Shown here in pieces: positions 53,265-63,294 of a stretch of DNA of 64,000 nt. How positions within the stretch are numbered: the first letter of the stretch is position 1; the number at the start of each line of letters is the position of its first letter. A program made the translations under genes and the position numbers. The stretch comes from Paraburkholderia sp. Ac-20340 (GTDB lineage: Bacteria > Pseudomonadota > Gammaproteobacteria > Burkholderiales > Burkholderiaceae), in assembly GCF_017104965.1 (NCBI RefSeq), contig NZ_JAAGPR010000008.1:186001-250000 (forward strand). Direction: 5' to 3'. The notes beneath the pieces are model-generated. The model saw only the letters and a program-made list of their open reading frames with translations, did not search any database and was not told the DNA's origin.

Positions 53265-53370
53265 TAGTTCTGATGCACCGAATTTGCAGGTGGAGAACGA
53301 GGAGACAACTGAGGCACAAAGTGCCCGGACAAGGAAGCGCAGTTGGATGAGAATCCAACTGCGCTTTTAA
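53265..53370 (+). ncRNA. Candidate small RNA in the 777-base gap
   Basis: A promoter-like pair TTGCCC (53230-53235), 17 bp, TAAAGT (53253-53258) precedes a segment with hairpin GGCAC-AAA-GTGCC (about 53313-53325) and ends in a strong terminator at 53336-53365. Upstream, 53185-53230 is rich in dyads (GGTGC-N6-GCACC, ACTAG...CTAGT). No open frame with a ribosome site fits. The terminator is 290 bases beyond livM, so it could instead end a long 3' UTR. Confidence 0.4.
53336..53365 (+). terminator. Strong intrinsic terminator downstream of livM
   Basis: Perfect 13-bp stem AGCGCAGTTGGAT (53336-53348) with ATCCAACTGCGCT (53353-53365), GAGA loop, then TTTAA. Confidence 0.75.
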
Positions 53371-53462
53371 TATTCAGCATTGGCTCAAATCGCTAATGCA
53401 CCTCGTTCTCCATTCTCGTCTTTTCTCGTCTCTCCCTTCCCGTTTTTCCCCCTCGCGTTTTT

Positions 53463-53496
53463 CCCGGTAGTTTCCCCGGTAGTTTCCCGATAGTTC
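53463..53496. repeat. 12-bp tandem repeats in a pyrimidine-rich tract
   Basis: CCCGGTAGTTTC at 53463-53474 and 53475-53486, then CCCGATAGTTC at 53486-53496, inside a strongly pyrimidine-biased stretch (about 53400-53500). No gene is assigned here; the rest of the gap up to 53823 is AT-richer than average. Confidence 0.6.
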
Positions 53497-53823
53497 AATC
53501 TGGCGTTCGCCATCGATTCACCATTAATCCGTTGTTTCCGCTTTGCCGCATTGCGTCGATTTACGCAAATAGCCACGCTTTGCGTAAAACCGCCGTCGTG
53601 CGGGGCCTGCGCCGTTACGCATTTCCGCAGCCGTTTTTGCACCGTTGCATCCGCGCTGTAAGCTGCCGGAAAGCGCTTGCCGCGCAAAACATCGCTCCGT
53701 TACACTCGCCATTCGCCGACCATGCGGTCAGCATTATCGGCGCGTAAAACCCTGCCTGATTTCGAACCCGGAAAACCTCGCATTTCCGGCGCAATAAAGA
53801 ATACGAAGATCGAAGGAGTGGAG

Positions 53824-54990
53824 ATGCCGTTGGTTTGGCGTTGGATGAGTGCGGCCATGGCCGCCACGGGGATGCTCGCCGCCACGGCGGGCGCGGCGCA
53901 CGCGGACGTGAAGATTGGCGTCACGCTTTCCGCCACGGGACCGGCGGCGTCGCTGGGCATCCCGGAAAAGAACACGATCGCGTTGCTGCCGAAGGACATT
54001 GCGGGTCAGAAGGTCGATTACATCGTCCTCGACGATGCCACCGACTCCACCCAGGCCGTCAAGAACGCCCGCAAGCTCACCAGTGAAGAACACGTCGACG
54101 CGCTGCTCGGCTCGACCGTCGTGCCGAACTCGCTGGCGATGATCGACGTCGCCGCCGAAACCGGCACGCCGATGATCTCGATGGCGGCCGCCGCCTCGAT
54201 CGTCGAGCCGATGGATGCGAAGCGCGCGTGGGTCTTCAAGACGCCGCAGAACGATCAGTTAATGGCCGGCGCCATCGCCCAGCATATGGCCGCGCATGGC
54301 GTGAAGTCGGTGGCCTTTATCGGCTTCTCGGATGCGTACGGCGAGAGCTGGTACAAGACCTTCAGCGCGGCGGCGGCGAAGCAGAACATCAAGATCGTCG
54401 CGAACGAACGCTTTGCGCGCAACGATGCGTCCGTCACGGGCCAGGTGCTCAAGATGATCTCGCAGCATCCCGACGCGGTGCTGATCGCCGGTGCGGGCAC
54501 GCCCGCCGCGTTGCCGCAGAAGACGCTCAAGGAGCGCGGCTACGCGGGCAAGTATTATCAGACGCACGGCGTCGCCAATAACGACTTCCTGCGCGTGTGC
54601 GGCAAGGACTGCGAGGGCACGTATCTGCCCGCCGGCCCGCTGCTGGTCGCCGATCAACTGCCCGCATCGAATCCCGTGAAACAGTCGGCGCTCGCCTACA
54701 AGGCGGCCTACGAGAAGGCCTACGGCGCGGGTTCCATTTCCACCTTCGGCGGCCATGCGTGGGACGCAGGCTTGTTGCTCCAGCACGCGATTCCCGTTGC
54801 GCTGAAGGCCGGGCAACCGGGCACGCCTGCGTTCCGCACGGCGTTGCGCAAGGCGCTCGAAGATACGCACGATGTAGCGGGCGCGCACGGCATCTTCACG
54901 ATGAGCGCGACCGATCATGCGGGCCTCGACGACCGGGCGCGCGTGATGGTGGAGATCGTCGGCGGCAAGTGGAAGCTGGCTGGCGACTGA
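53824..54990 (+). CDS. LIV-type substrate-binding protein, first tandem copy
   Basis: 388 aa. A signal peptide ends AGAAHA, then VKIGVTLSATGPAASLGIPEKNTIALLP, a type I binding fold. A disulfide-spaced CGKDCEG lies in the second lobe, after YQTHGVANNDFLRV. It is strongly similar throughout to the protein at 55327-56508, so the pair arose by duplication. GGAG precedes the ATG at 53824; the longer frame upstream is non-coding. The ligand is unknown. An intrinsic terminator follows, so the two copies are probably expressed independently. Confidence 0.92.
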   Translation: MPLVWRWMSAAMAATGMLAATAGAAHADVKIGVTLSATGPAASLGIPEKNTIALLPKDIAGQKVDYIVLDDATDSTQAVKNARKLTSEEHVDALLGSTVVPNSLAMIDVAAETGTPMISMAAAASIVEPMDAKRAWVFKTPQNDQLMAGAIAQHMAAHGVKSVAFIGFSDAYGESWYKTFSAAAAKQNIKIVANERFARNDASVTGQVLKMISQHPDAVLIAGAGTPAALPQKTLKERGYAGKYYQTHGVANNDFLRVCGKDCEGTYLPAGPLLVADQLPASNPVKQSALAYKAAYEKAYGAGSISTFGGHAWDAGLLLQHAIPVALKAGQPGTPAFRTALRKALEDTHDVAGAHGIFTMSATDHAGLDDRARVMVEIVGGKWKLAGD

Positions 54991-55027
54991 GTTTCCCAAG
55001 GAACGCACACGCATCGCATCCGACATC

Positions 55028-55059
55028 AAAAGGCACGCTCCCCAGGACGTGCCTTTTTT
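55028..55059 (+). terminator. Intrinsic terminator between the two binding-protein genes
   Basis: Perfect 10-bp stem AAAAGGCACG (55028-55037) with CGTGCCTTTT (55048-55057), 10-nt loop, continuing TT. The rest of the 336-base gap up to 55326 holds nothing I can identify. Confidence 0.85.
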
Positions 55060-55326
55060 GTTGCTGCCGCAACGATGTGCGCGTGCGTCGATGCCGCGAG
55101 CAGTTGTAGCGCACAGCAGCGAAGTGCAGCAGGGTAGGGCAGCACGCAGCAGGGCGGATCGCGTGGCGGCTTGTGCAGTGCCGCAGGCAGGGAAAACCAT
55201 GCGTCACACGCGCGATCCCGATTACTACACTCAAAGGCCGGCGCGGCCGCGAACACGTTCAGGCGCTTCGCAGCACGCCGCTGGAAAAACAAATCGACAC
55301 GCAGACGAAGCGTTTGGAGACGCGCA

Positions 55327-56508
55327 ATGAAAAAGAAGTTGGCGATGAAACAGTGGTCGGTGACGGCGCTCAATGCCGGGCTCGCAGCGGCATTGATGAG
55401 CATGGCGGGCGTGGCGGCCGCTCAGGTGAAGATCGGCGTGACGCTTTCGGCGACGGGTCCGGCGGCGTCGCTCGGCATCCCGGAGAAGAACACGATCGCG
55501 CTGTTGCCCAAGGAGATCGGCGGCAAGAGCGTGCAGTACATCGTGCTCGACGACGCGTCCGATACGAGCAAGGCCGTGCAGAACACGCACAAGCTGATCG
55601 ACGAAGATCACGTCGACGCGATCATCGGTTCCTCGGTGACGCCGAACTCGCTGGCGATGCTCGACGTGGTCGCGCAAGGCAAGACGCCGATGATCTCGCT
55701 CGCGGCGTCGGCGGCCATCATCCAGCCGGTTGACGACAAGCGCAAGTGGGCCTTCAAGCCGCCGCAGAACGACAGCCTGATGGCCGATGCGATCGCCGGT
55801 TATATGGAGAAGCACGGCGTCAAGACGGTGGGCTTCATCGGCTTCACGGATGCCTATGGCGATAGCTGGCTGCGCGAATTCACGGCGGCCGCGGCGAAGC
55901 ACAACGTCAAGATCGTCGCGAGCGAGCGCTATAACCGCACCGATTCCTCGGTGACGGGGCAGGCGCTCAAGCTGATGGCGGCGAACCCGGATGCGGTGCT
56001 GATCGCCGGTTCCGGTACGCCTTCGGCGCTGCCCGCGACCACGCTCAAGGATCGCGGCTACAAGGGCAAGATTTATCAGACGCACGGCGTCGCCAATAAC
56101 GACTTCCTGCGTGTGTGCGGCAAGGATTGCGAAGGCGAGCTGCTGCCCGCCGGCCCGATTCTCGTCGCCGATCAACTGCCTGATTCGAACCCGGTGAAGA
56201 AGTCCGCGCTGGCCTACAAGGCGGCCTACGAGAAAGCCTACGGCGCAGGCACGGTGGCGACCTTCGGCGGTCACGCGTGGGACGCTGGCCAGATGCTTCA
56301 GCGTGCGATTCCGGCCGTGCTCAAGACCGCGCAACCGGGCACCGAGGCGTTCCGCGTGGCGCTGCGTGACTCGCTCGAAAACATCAAGGATCTGCCGGTT
56401 TCGCACGGCATCATGAACACGTCGGCGACCGACCATAACGGCCTCGACGACCGCGCGCGCGTGATCGTCGAAGTCGTCAACGGCAAGTGGAAGCTGCAAG
56501 GCGATTGA
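55327..56508 (+). CDS. LIV-type substrate-binding protein, second tandem copy
   Basis: 393 aa. A Lys-rich N terminus and signal peptide end GVAAAQ, then the same VKIGVTLSATGPAASLGIPEKNTIALLPK start as the copy upstream, and the shared blocks YQTHGVANNDFLRVCGKDCEGE and ALAYKAAYEKAYGAG. Differences concentrate in the first lobe (for example QYIVLDDASDTSKAVQNTHKL), consistent with divergence of ligand choice. It is closer to the permease genes than the first copy and is probably the main partner of the transporter. Confidence 0.93.
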   Translation: MKKKLAMKQWSVTALNAGLAAALMSMAGVAAAQVKIGVTLSATGPAASLGIPEKNTIALLPKEIGGKSVQYIVLDDASDTSKAVQNTHKLIDEDHVDAIIGSSVTPNSLAMLDVVAQGKTPMISLAASAAIIQPVDDKRKWAFKPPQNDSLMADAIAGYMEKHGVKTVGFIGFTDAYGDSWLREFTAAAAKHNVKIVASERYNRTDSSVTGQALKLMAANPDAVLIAGSGTPSALPATTLKDRGYKGKIYQTHGVANNDFLRVCGKDCEGELLPAGPILVADQLPDSNPVKKSALAYKAAYEKAYGAGTVATFGGHAWDAGQMLQRAIPAVLKTAQPGTEAFRVALRDSLENIKDLPVSHGIMNTSATDHNGLDDRARVIVEVVNGKWKLQGD

Positions 56509-56538
56509 GGTTTGTCCGCGTGGTCGATGCCGCGCGCT

Positions 56539-56570
56539 CGCACGTGAAACGCTGGCGTGCTTCACGTGCG
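56539..56570. repeat. Hairpin with two CACGTGAA half-sites
   Basis: 10-bp perfect stem CGCACGTGAA (56539-56548) with TTCACGTGCG (56561-56570), 12-nt loop. No T run follows. The arms share the CACGTGAA core of parS, but the site is not a full parS. It lies in the 217-base gap between the binding protein and livH2. Confidence 0.5.
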
Positions 56571-56725
56571 GCGCGGCATCGGTATCTGTTGTCCTGTCTC
56601 TGAAGCGGCGCGGCCGAACCTGGCGCGCCGCGCGCTTTCCCGTTGCGCTGTCTACGCTGTCTTGTCCCGCATCTCCCAACGTCGTCCTGACGTTGGCGGC
56701 TTCACGCGTTCCAGAAAGAGGGGTT

Positions 56726-57781
56726 ATGGATTTATCGATCGCCGCGATCCTCGCGCAGGACGGCATCACCACCGGAGCGATTTACGCGCTGCTCGCGCTC
56801 GCCCTGGTGCTGGTGTTTTCCGTGACGCGGGTGATCTTCATTCCGCAGGGCGAGTTCGTTTCGTACGGCGCTTTGACGCTGGCCGCGCTGCAATCGCAGA
56901 AGTTTCCCGCTACCTGCTGGCTGCTCGTTGCATTGGGCGCCGCGTGCTTTGTCGTCGAAACGGCGGGGCTCGTGCGTCATGCAGAACGTCGTCGCCACGC
57001 GGCGCGCACGCTCGTCTCGCTCGCGGGCAAGTATCTGCTGTTCCCCATCGCGCTCTATGCGCTCACGCGCGGCCTGGCAGGGCAGCCCTTGCCGATGCTC
57101 GCGCAGATTGCGCTGACGCTCGCCATCGTCGTGCCGATGGGGCCGTTCATCTACCGGCTCGCCTATGAGCCGATCGCCGAAGCCACCACGCTGCTGTTGC
57201 TGATCGTGGCGGTGGCCGTGCACTTCGCGATGGTCGGTCTCGGGCTCGTGATGTTCGGCGCGGAAGGCTCGCGCACGACCGCGTTCTCGGACGCCAGTTT
57301 CAACATCGGCGCGCTGTCGATCTCGGGGCAAAGTCTCTGGGTGGTCGGCACGGCGGTGGTGTTGATCGTCGCGCTGTACTTCTATTTCGATCGCACGATC
57401 TCCGGCAAGGCGTTGCGCGCGACCTCGGTGAACCGGCTGGGCGCGCGGCTGGTTGGCATCGGCACGACGCAGGCCGGGCGGCTCGCGTTCACGCTCGCGG
57501 CAGGGCTGGGCGCGCTGTGCGGCGTGCTGGTCGCGCCGCTCACGACCATCTACTACGACTCGGGCTTTCTGATCGGGCTGAAGGGCTTCGTGGGCGCGAT
57601 CATCGGCGGGCTGGTGAGCTATCCGCTGGCCGCGGCTGGATCGGTGCTCGTGGGGCTGCTGGAGTCGTACTCGTCGTTCTGGGCGAGCTCGTACAAGGAG
57701 GTGATCGTGTTCACGCTGATCATTCCCGTGCTGCTGTGGCGCAGTCTGTCCACGCCGCATGCCGAAGAGGAAGAGGAGTGA
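56726..57781 (+). CDS. LIV-type ABC transporter permease (LivH), second importer
   Basis: 351 aa with about nine hydrophobic segments. [34 protein letters not shown] at the N terminus, then [27 protein letters not shown] and [32 protein letters not shown], as in LivH proteins. It is longer than LivH1 because of a hydrophilic segment with [14 protein letters not shown] (about 88-105). A poly-Glu C terminus ends four bases before the next start. GAGGGG precedes the ATG. Confidence 0.92.
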   Translation: MDLSIAAILAQDGITTGAIYALLALALVLVFSVTRVIFIPQGEFVSYGALTLAALQSQKFPATCWLLVALGAACFVVETAGLVRHAERRRHAARTLVSLAGKYLLFPIALYALTRGLAGQPLPMLAQIALTLAIVVPMGPFIYRLAYEPIAEATTLLLLIVAVAVHFAMVGLGLVMFGAEGSRTTAFSDASFNIGALSISGQSLWVVGTAVVLIVALYFYFDRTISGKALRATSVNRLGARLVGIGTTQAGRLAFTLAAGLGALCGVLVAPLTTIYYDSGFLIGLKGFVGAIIGGLVSYPLAAAGSVLVGLLESYSSFWASSYKEVIVFTLIIPVLLWRSLSTPHAEEEEE

Positions 57782-57785
57782 CGCG

Positions 57786-59573
57786 ATGAAACGACTTGTT
57801 TTGCATAACCGCTTCTTCTGGCTGTTCCTCGTGGTGATGTTCGCGCTGCCGGTGTTGCCCGGCGTCGTGCGCGTGCCCGAATACTGGATCACGCTGCTCA
57901 ACTACATCGGCTTGTATTCGATCGTGGCGATCGGCTTGGTGCTGCTGACCGGCATCGGCGGGATGACGAGTTTCGGGCAGGCTGCCTTCGTTGGGCTGGG
58001 CGCTTACGCGACGGCGTATCTGACGACGCAGTACGGCGTTTCGCCGTGGCTCGCGTTGATCGTCGGCGTGGTGATTACGGCGCTGGTCGCGCTCGTGCTG
58101 GGCCTCGTGACGATGCGGCTCTCGGGCCACTTCCTGCCGCTGGGCACCATCGCGTGGGGGCTGGCGCTGTTCTTCCTGTTCGGCAATCTGGACATGCTCG
58201 GCAAGTACGACGGCATCAACGGGATTCCGGTGCTCAAGGTGTTCGGCATCGAGCTGGAGTCGGGGCGGCACATCTACTACCTGATCTGGGTGGTGGTGCT
58301 GGCTTCGGTGATCTCGGTGCAGAACCTGCTGAACAGCCGCACCGGCCGGGCGATTCGCGCGCTGCGCGGCGGCGGTCTGATGGCCGAGGCGATGGGCGTC
58401 AATACGGCGTGGATGCGCGTGGTGATCTTCGTCTACGCGGCGGTTCTGGCGGCGGTCTCGGGCTTTCTCTACGCGCATTTGCAGCGCGCCGTGAACCCGA
58501 CGCCCTTCGGTCTGAACCACGGCATCGAGTATCTCTTCATGGCGGTCGTGGGTGGCGTTGCGCATGTCTGGGGCGCAGTGCTGGGTGCGGCGATCCTCAC
58601 CTTGCTGCAGGACTGGCTGCAGACGCTGCTGCCCAAACTGCTCGGCGAGAACGGCAACTTCGAGATCATCGTCTTCGGCATTCTGATGGTGCTGCTGCTC
58701 CAGTACGCGCGGCGCGGCGTCTGGCCATTTGTCGCGCGCTTCTTTCCACGTGGGCCGCAGGCGCACGTGCCCGAGCACGCCGAGCCTTTGCCGCAACGCA
58801 GCAAGCCGGCGACAGGCGAGTTGCTGTTGACCGTCGATAAGGCGCGCAAGCAGTTCGGCGGGCTGGTGGCGGTGAACGATGTGAGCTTCGAGGTGAAGGC
58901 TGGCCAGATCATCGGCCTGATCGGGCCGAACGGCGCGGGGAAATCGACCACATTCAATCTCGTGACCGGCGTGCTTCAGCCGACCAGCGGCGCGATCACG
59001 TTCCGTGGCGAGCGTATCGACAAGCTGACTTCACGTGAAATCGTCGCGCGTGGCATCGGGCGCACCTTCCAGCATGTCAAACTCCTGCCGACGATGACCG
59101 TGCTGGAGAACGTGGCGATCGGCGCGCATCTGCGTGGGCATTCGGGCGTGCTGCGCAGCGTCGTCAAGCTCAATGCGGCGGAAGAGGGGAGGCTGATGAG
59201 CGAGGCGGCGAGGCAGCTAAAGCGCGTCGGCCTGGAGTCGCAGATGTATGAGGAAGCGGGCAGTCTGGCGCTGGGCCAGCAGCGGATTCTGGAAATTGCG
59301 CGGGCGCTTTGCTGCGATCCGACCCTGCTGTTGCTGGACGAACCGGCGGCGGGCCTGCGTTATCAGGAGAAACTGCAACTGGCGGCGTTGCTGCGCAAGC
59401 TGAGGGAAGAGGGCATGAGCGTGCTGCTGGTCGAACACGATATGGACTTCGTGATGAATCTCACTGATCGATTGGTCGTCATGGAGTTCGGCACGCGCAT
59501 CGCCGAAGGCTTGCCGCAAGACGTCCAGGAAGACCCGGCGGTGCTCGAAGCTTATCTGGGCGGGGTGGAATGA
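57786..59573 (+). CDS. LivM-LivG fusion: ABC permease joined to ATPase
   Basis: 595 aa. Residues 1-320 are a LivM permease ([73 protein letters not shown]). A 25-residue hydrophilic linker follows, then a LivG ATPase from about 346, with Walker A GPNGAGKS at 380-387, [30 protein letters not shown] and VEHDMDF. Natural LivM-LivG fusions occur in many Proteobacteria. It lies four bases after livH2 and overlaps livF2 by four bases. Confidence 0.93.
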   Translation: MKRLVLHNRFFWLFLVVMFALPVLPGVVRVPEYWITLLNYIGLYSIVAIGLVLLTGIGGMTSFGQAAFVGLGAYATAYLTTQYGVSPWLALIVGVVITALVALVLGLVTMRLSGHFLPLGTIAWGLALFFLFGNLDMLGKYDGINGIPVLKVFGIELESGRHIYYLIWVVVLASVISVQNLLNSRTGRAIRALRGGGLMAEAMGVNTAWMRVVIFVYAAVLAAVSGFLYAHLQRAVNPTPFGLNHGIEYLFMAVVGGVAHVWGAVLGAAILTLLQDWLQTLLPKLLGENGNFEIIVFGILMVLLLQYARRGVWPFVARFFPRGPQAHVPEHAEPLPQRSKPATGELLLTVDKARKQFGGLVAVNDVSFEVKAGQIIGLIGPNGAGKSTTFNLVTGVLQPTSGAITFRGERIDKLTSREIVARGIGRTFQHVKLLPTMTVLENVAIGAHLRGHSGVLRSVVKLNAAEEGRLMSEAARQLKRVGLESQMYEEAGSLALGQQRILEIARALCCDPTLLLLDEPAAGLRYQEKLQLAALLRKLREEGMSVLLVEHDMDFVMNLTDRLVVMEFGTRIAEGLPQDVQEDPAVLEAYLGGVE

Positions 59574-60319
59574 TGACGCAAGCCATCCTCGAAGTAACGG
59601 GCCTGGCCGTGCGCTACGGCAAGATCGAGGCGCTGCATAAGGCGTCGATCAAGGTTGGCGCCGGGCAGATCGTCTCGGTGATCGGGCCGAACGGCGCGGG
59701 CAAGTCGACGCTGCTGAATGCAGTCATGGGCGCGCTGCCGGTTAGCGGGCATGCGAGCGGCAAGATTGCCTACCAGGGCGAAGACGTCGGTGCCTTGCCC
59801 ATCGAACGCCGGGTTGCGCGCGGCATGTGCCTCGTGCCGGAGAAGCGGGAGTTGTTTGCCTCGATGTCGGTTGAGGACAATCTCGTGCTCGGCGCGTACC
59901 GGCGCAAGCGGGCAGGGGAGCGCAACTTTCTCGATCAGCTCGATCACGTATTCGAGCTTTTCCCGCGCTTGAAGGAGCGGCGCGCGCAGGCCGCAGGCAC
60001 GCTTTCGGGCGGCGAGCGGCAGATGCTCGCAGTGGGCCGGGCGTTGATGGGCAAGCCCGATCTGTTGATGCTGGACGAGCCGAGCCTTGGCCTGGCACCG
60101 TTGATCGTGAAAGAGATCTTCCACATCATCAGCGCGCTGCGGCAGACCGGCGTCGCGACCTTGTTGATCGAACAGAACGCGCGCGCGGCTTTGCAGATCT
60201 CCGACTACGGCTACGTACTGGAAACGGGCGATCTGGCGCTGGAAGGGCCGGCAAATGATCTGGCGCAGAACCCGCGCGTGATCGAGACGTATCTTGGGTT
60301 GGCGAAGAAACCCGTCTAG
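59570..60319 (+). CDS. LIV-type ABC transporter ATP-binding protein (LivF), second importer
   Basis: 249 aa. Walker A GPNGAGKS is at 39-46, [36 protein letters not shown] covers signature and Walker B, and the H-loop region reads IEQNAR. All catalytic residues are present, in contrast to LivF1. The first of an ATG-ATG pair overlaps the fusion gene stop. It is the last gene of the operon and is followed by a terminator that contains a parS site. Confidence 0.94.
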   Translation: MMTQAILEVTGLAVRYGKIEALHKASIKVGAGQIVSVIGPNGAGKSTLLNAVMGALPVSGHASGKIAYQGEDVGALPIERRVARGMCLVPEKRELFASMSVEDNLVLGAYRRKRAGERNFLDQLDHVFELFPRLKERRAQAAGTLSGGERQMLAVGRALMGKPDLLMLDEPSLGLAPLIVKEIFHIISALRQTGVATLLIEQNARAALQISDYGYVLETGDLALEGPANDLAQNPRVIETYLGLAKKPV

Positions 60320-60344
60320 TTCTCGTCAGGCTCTGCAGAAATCG

Positions 60345-60379
60345 GCGGCGTGTTTCACGTGAAACACGCCGCTTTTTTT
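60345..60379 (+). terminator. parS: parS site embedded in an intrinsic terminator
   Basis: The 16-mer TGTTTCACGTGAAACA (60351-60366) is a perfect match to the universal chromosomal parS bound by ParB. It is flanked by GCGGCG and CGCCGC, making a 28-bp perfect palindrome, followed by seven T (60373-60379). The element therefore reads both as a parS site and as a terminator for the ABC operon. Confidence 0.85.
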
Positions 60380-60433
60380 CTTCGGCCCGATTAAACCTTA
60401 TTCGGGTGTGATCGGTCGAAAACCTGAAACCGT

Positions 60434-60439
60434 TATAAT
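60434..60439 (+). promoter_or_regulatory. -10 element upstream of mnmG
   Basis: TATAAT about 65 bases before the mnmG start. A -35 at 17-bp spacing (ATCGGT) is weak. Confidence 0.5.
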
Positions 60440-60504
60440 CCGCGCATACCACTTTTTCTGAGAAGGCTCACGCGGTCCATTCGTCCGTGCGTGAGGTCCC
60501 CGCC

Positions 60505-62460
60505 ATGCTTTTTCCCACAGAGTTTGACGTAATCGTCGTCGGCGGCGGTCACGCCGGCACCGAGGCCGCGCTTGCCGCTGCCCGTATGGGCGTGAAGACG
60601 CTCCTGCTCACGCACAACATCGAAACGCTCGGCCAAATGAGCTGCAATCCGTCGATCGGCGGTATTGGCAAAGGCCATCTGGTCAAGGAAGTCGATGCAC
60701 TCGGCGGCGCGATGGCCGCAGCGACGGACGAGGGCGGCATTCAGTTCCGCATTCTCAATTCGTCCAAGGGCCCGGCTGTGCGTGCGACGCGCGCCCAGGC
60801 TGACCGCATTCTTTATAAGGCTGCGATCCGTCGTCGTCTCGAAAATCAGCCGAATCTTTGGCTGTTCCAGCAAGCTGTTGAAGACCTGATGGTCGAGGGC
60901 GATCGCGTGGTCGGCGCAGTGACGCAGATCGGTCTGCGCTTCCGCGCCCGCGCCGTGGTGCTGACGGCAGGGACATTCCTCGACGGCAAGATTCACGTGG
61001 GCCTGAACAACTACACTGGCGGCCGCGCTGGCGATCCCGCCGCGGTGACCTTGTCCGCACGCCTGAAGGAGCTGAAGCTGCCGCAGGGCCGCCTCAAGAC
61101 GGGCACGCCGCCGCGTATCGATGGCCGCACGATCGACTTCTCGGTGCTCGAAGAGCAGCCGGGCGACCTCGATCCGGTGCCGGTCTTCTCGTTCCTCGGC
61201 CGTGCCGAGCAACATCCGCAGCAGATTCCGTGCTGGGTCACGCACACCAACGAGCGCACGCACGACATCATCCGTGGCGGTCTGGACCGTTCGCCGATGT
61301 ACACGGGCGTGATCGAAGGAGTAGGGCCGCGCTACTGCCCGTCGATCGAAGACAAGATCCATCGCTTCGCCTCGAAGGAGTCGCATCAGATTTATCTGGA
61401 ACCGGAAGGGCTGACGACCAACGAGTTCTACCCGAACGGGATCTCGACGAGCCTGCCGTTCGACGTGCAACTGGACCTCGTGCATTCGATGCGCGGCCTT
61501 GAGCACGCGCATATCCTGCGTCCCGGCTATGCGATCGAGTATGACTACTTCGACCCGCGTGGTCTGAAGGCTTCGCTGGAAACCAAGGTCATCAACGGTC
61601 TGTTTTTTGCGGGTCAGATCAACGGCACGACCGGCTACGAAGAAGCGGCAGCCCAAGGCTTGCTCGCGGGTATCAACGCCGGTCTGCAGGTGCAGGGCAA
61701 GGATGCATGGTGCCCGCGCCGCGACCAGGCTTACCTCGGCGTGCTGGTCGACGATCTCGTGACGCGTGGTGTGTCCGAGCCGTATCGCATGTTCACGAGC
61801 CGTGCCGAATACCGCCTGAGCCTGCGCGAAGACAATGCCGATATGCGTCTGACGGAAATCGGCCGCGAATTGGGTGTCGTGGACGACGAACGCTGGGACG
61901 CATTCAGCCGCAAGCGCGATGCTGTTTCACGTGAAACCGAACGCCTGAAGTCGACGTGGGTGAATCCGAAGACGCTTGGCGCGGAAGAAGCAACGGCACT
62001 GCTCGGTAAGCCAATCGACCACGAATACAATCTCGCCGACCTGCTGCGTCGCCCGGGCGTGAGCTACGACGGTGTGATTGCGCTGCGCGAAGGCGCCTGC
62101 GCACCCGACGCTCCGCTTGCGGATGACGCGATCCTTCTTGAGCAGATCAAGGAGCAGATCGAAATCGGCATCAAGTATCAGGGCTACATCGACCGTCAGG
62201 CCGACGAAATCGAACGCAACGGTGCGCACGAGAACACGCGCTTGCCCGAAGGTATCGACTACGCGGAAGTGCGTGGGCTGTCGTTCGAGGCGTGCCAGAA
62301 GCTCAGCCAGTTCCGCCCGGAAACCATTGGTCAGGCGTCGCGTATCTCGGGTATTACGCCCGCCGCGATCTCGCTGCTGATGGTTCACCTCAAGCGCGGC
62401 CTGGGGCGTCGTCGCCAGAATCCGGCCGATGCCGGCACCGATAACAAGGCGGCTCAATGA
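60505..62460 (+). CDS. mnmG: tRNA uridine-5-carboxymethylaminomethyl modification enzyme MnmG (GidA)
   Basis: 651 aa. An FAD fold [22 protein letters not shown] at the N terminus, the signatures [20 protein letters not shown] and [15 protein letters not shown], and [17 protein letters not shown] mark the MnmG family. With MnmE it installs the cmnm5/nm5 group on U34 of tRNAs, the substrate of MnmC earlier in the window. The ATG at 60505 begins [10 protein letters not shown]; 60487 is weaker. A perfect parS lies inside the gene at 61923-61938. Gene order mnmG-rsmG-parA is typical near bacterial origins. Confidence 0.97.
   Translation: MLFPTEFDVIVVGGGHAGTEAALAAARMGVKTLLLTHNIETLGQMSCNPSIGGIGKGHLVKEVDALGGAMAAATDEGGIQFRILNSSKGPAVRATRAQADRILYKAAIRRRLENQPNLWLFQQAVEDLMVEGDRVVGAVTQIGLRFRARAVVLTAGTFLDGKIHVGLNNYTGGRAGDPAAVTLSARLKELKLPQGRLKTGTPPRIDGRTIDFSVLEEQPGDLDPVPVFSFLGRAEQHPQQIPCWVTHTNERTHDIIRGGLDRSPMYTGVIEGVGPRYCPSIEDKIHRFASKESHQIYLEPEGLTTNEFYPNGISTSLPFDVQLDLVHSMRGLEHAHILRPGYAIEYDYFDPRGLKASLETKVINGLFFAGQINGTTGYEEAAAQGLLAGINAGLQVQGKDAWCPRRDQAYLGVLVDDLVTRGVSEPYRMFTSRAEYRLSLREDNADMRLTEIGRELGVVDDERWDAFSRKRDAVSRETERLKSTWVNPKTLGAEEATALLGKPIDHEYNLADLLRRPGVSYDGVIALREGACAPDAPLADDAILLEQIKEQIEIGIKYQGYIDRQADEIERNGAHENTRLPEGIDYAEVRGLSFEACQKLSQFRPETIGQASRISGITPAAISLLMVHLKRGLGRRRQNPADAGTDNKAAQ
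61923..61938. promoter_or_regulatory. parS: parS site inside mnmG
   Basis: TGTTTCACGTGAAACC contains the full 14-bp core GTTTCACGTGAAAC. It encodes VSRET in MnmG. It lies 1.57 kb from the terminator-embedded site and 1.36 kb before parA. Confidence 0.85.
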
Positions 62461-63155
62461 CGGCTCGTTCACGGCAACCGGGTGTCGCGGACCGCGACGG
62501 ACTTGCACGCATGCTGGAGGAGGGCGCCACGGCGCTTTCCCTCAATCTGACCGAGCGTCAACACGAACAACTGCTGGACTACGTCACGCTGCTGGCGAAG
62601 TGGAATGCCGTCTACAACCTGACGGCCATCCGCGATCCGCGCCAGATGATGATCCAGCACATCCTCGATTCGCTTTCGATCCTGCCGCATCTGCCTTCAC
62701 GTGAAAACGCGACGGTGCTCGATGTTGGGTCGGGCGGTGGCCTGCCCGGCATCGTGCTGGCGATTGCGCGTCCGGACTGGCATGTGACGCTGAACGACAT
62801 CGTGCATAAGAAGACGGCGTTCCAGTCGCAGGCCAAGGCTGAACTGGGACTCACGAATCTGGCGGTCGTGACGGGGCGCGTGGAATCGCTGCGCCCTGGC
62901 ATCGAAGTGCCGAAAAAATTCGACATGATCGTCTCGCGGGCATTCGCGGAACTGTCCGATTTCGTTACACTGGCCCGTCACCTCGTTGCCGACGATGGCG
63001 CGATCTGGGCGATGAAGGGTGTACGTCCGGACGGCGAAATCGAGCGCTTGCCCGAGGGCGCGCGTGCGGTGAAGACGATTCGCCTGGCCGTACCGATGCT
63101 CGATGCAGAACGCCACCTGAGCGAAGTACTGGTCGAACCGCTGCCGCAGGCTTGA
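62457..63155 (+). CDS. rsmG: 16S rRNA (guanine527-N7)-methyltransferase RsmG (GidB)
   Basis: 232 aa. SAM-binding motif [23 protein letters not shown], then [18 protein letters not shown] and [12 protein letters not shown], as in the RsmG family. It methylates G527 of 16S rRNA; loss gives low-level streptomycin resistance in other species. The ATG overlaps the mnmG stop by four bases. A degenerate parS-like CACGTGAAAA falls inside the gene near 62696-62707. Confidence 0.96.
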   Translation: MTARSRQPGVADRDGLARMLEEGATALSLNLTERQHEQLLDYVTLLAKWNAVYNLTAIRDPRQMMIQHILDSLSILPHLPSRENATVLDVGSGGGLPGIVLAIARPDWHVTLNDIVHKKTAFQSQAKAELGLTNLAVVTGRVESLRPGIEVPKKFDMIVSRAFAELSDFVTLARHLVADDGAIWAMKGVRPDGEIERLPEGARAVKTIRLAVPMLDAERHLSEVLVEPLPQA

Positions 63156-63294
63156 GCGCGGCAGAAAGTAAGCCAGGCGTACGCAACGAATAGCAGCACA
63201 ACCAGCACCATTGGCCGAAAGGCCGAATAGCGCGGCCCACAAGGCTGCGCTAACGTAAGCAAACTTTCAAGGCAGTAAAAGGGACACACACAAG

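Noticed and set aside
53385..53600. Minus-strand ORF with repeats (NYRETTGETTGKNARGKNGKG...) across the 12-bp repeat tract.
   Set aside because: The composition follows from the pyrimidine-rich tandem repeat; no ribosome site and no homology.
56539..56570. Intrinsic terminator or parS at the CACGTGAA hairpin.
   Set aside because: No T run follows and the two half-sites are separated by 12 bases, so it is neither a standard terminator nor a parS.
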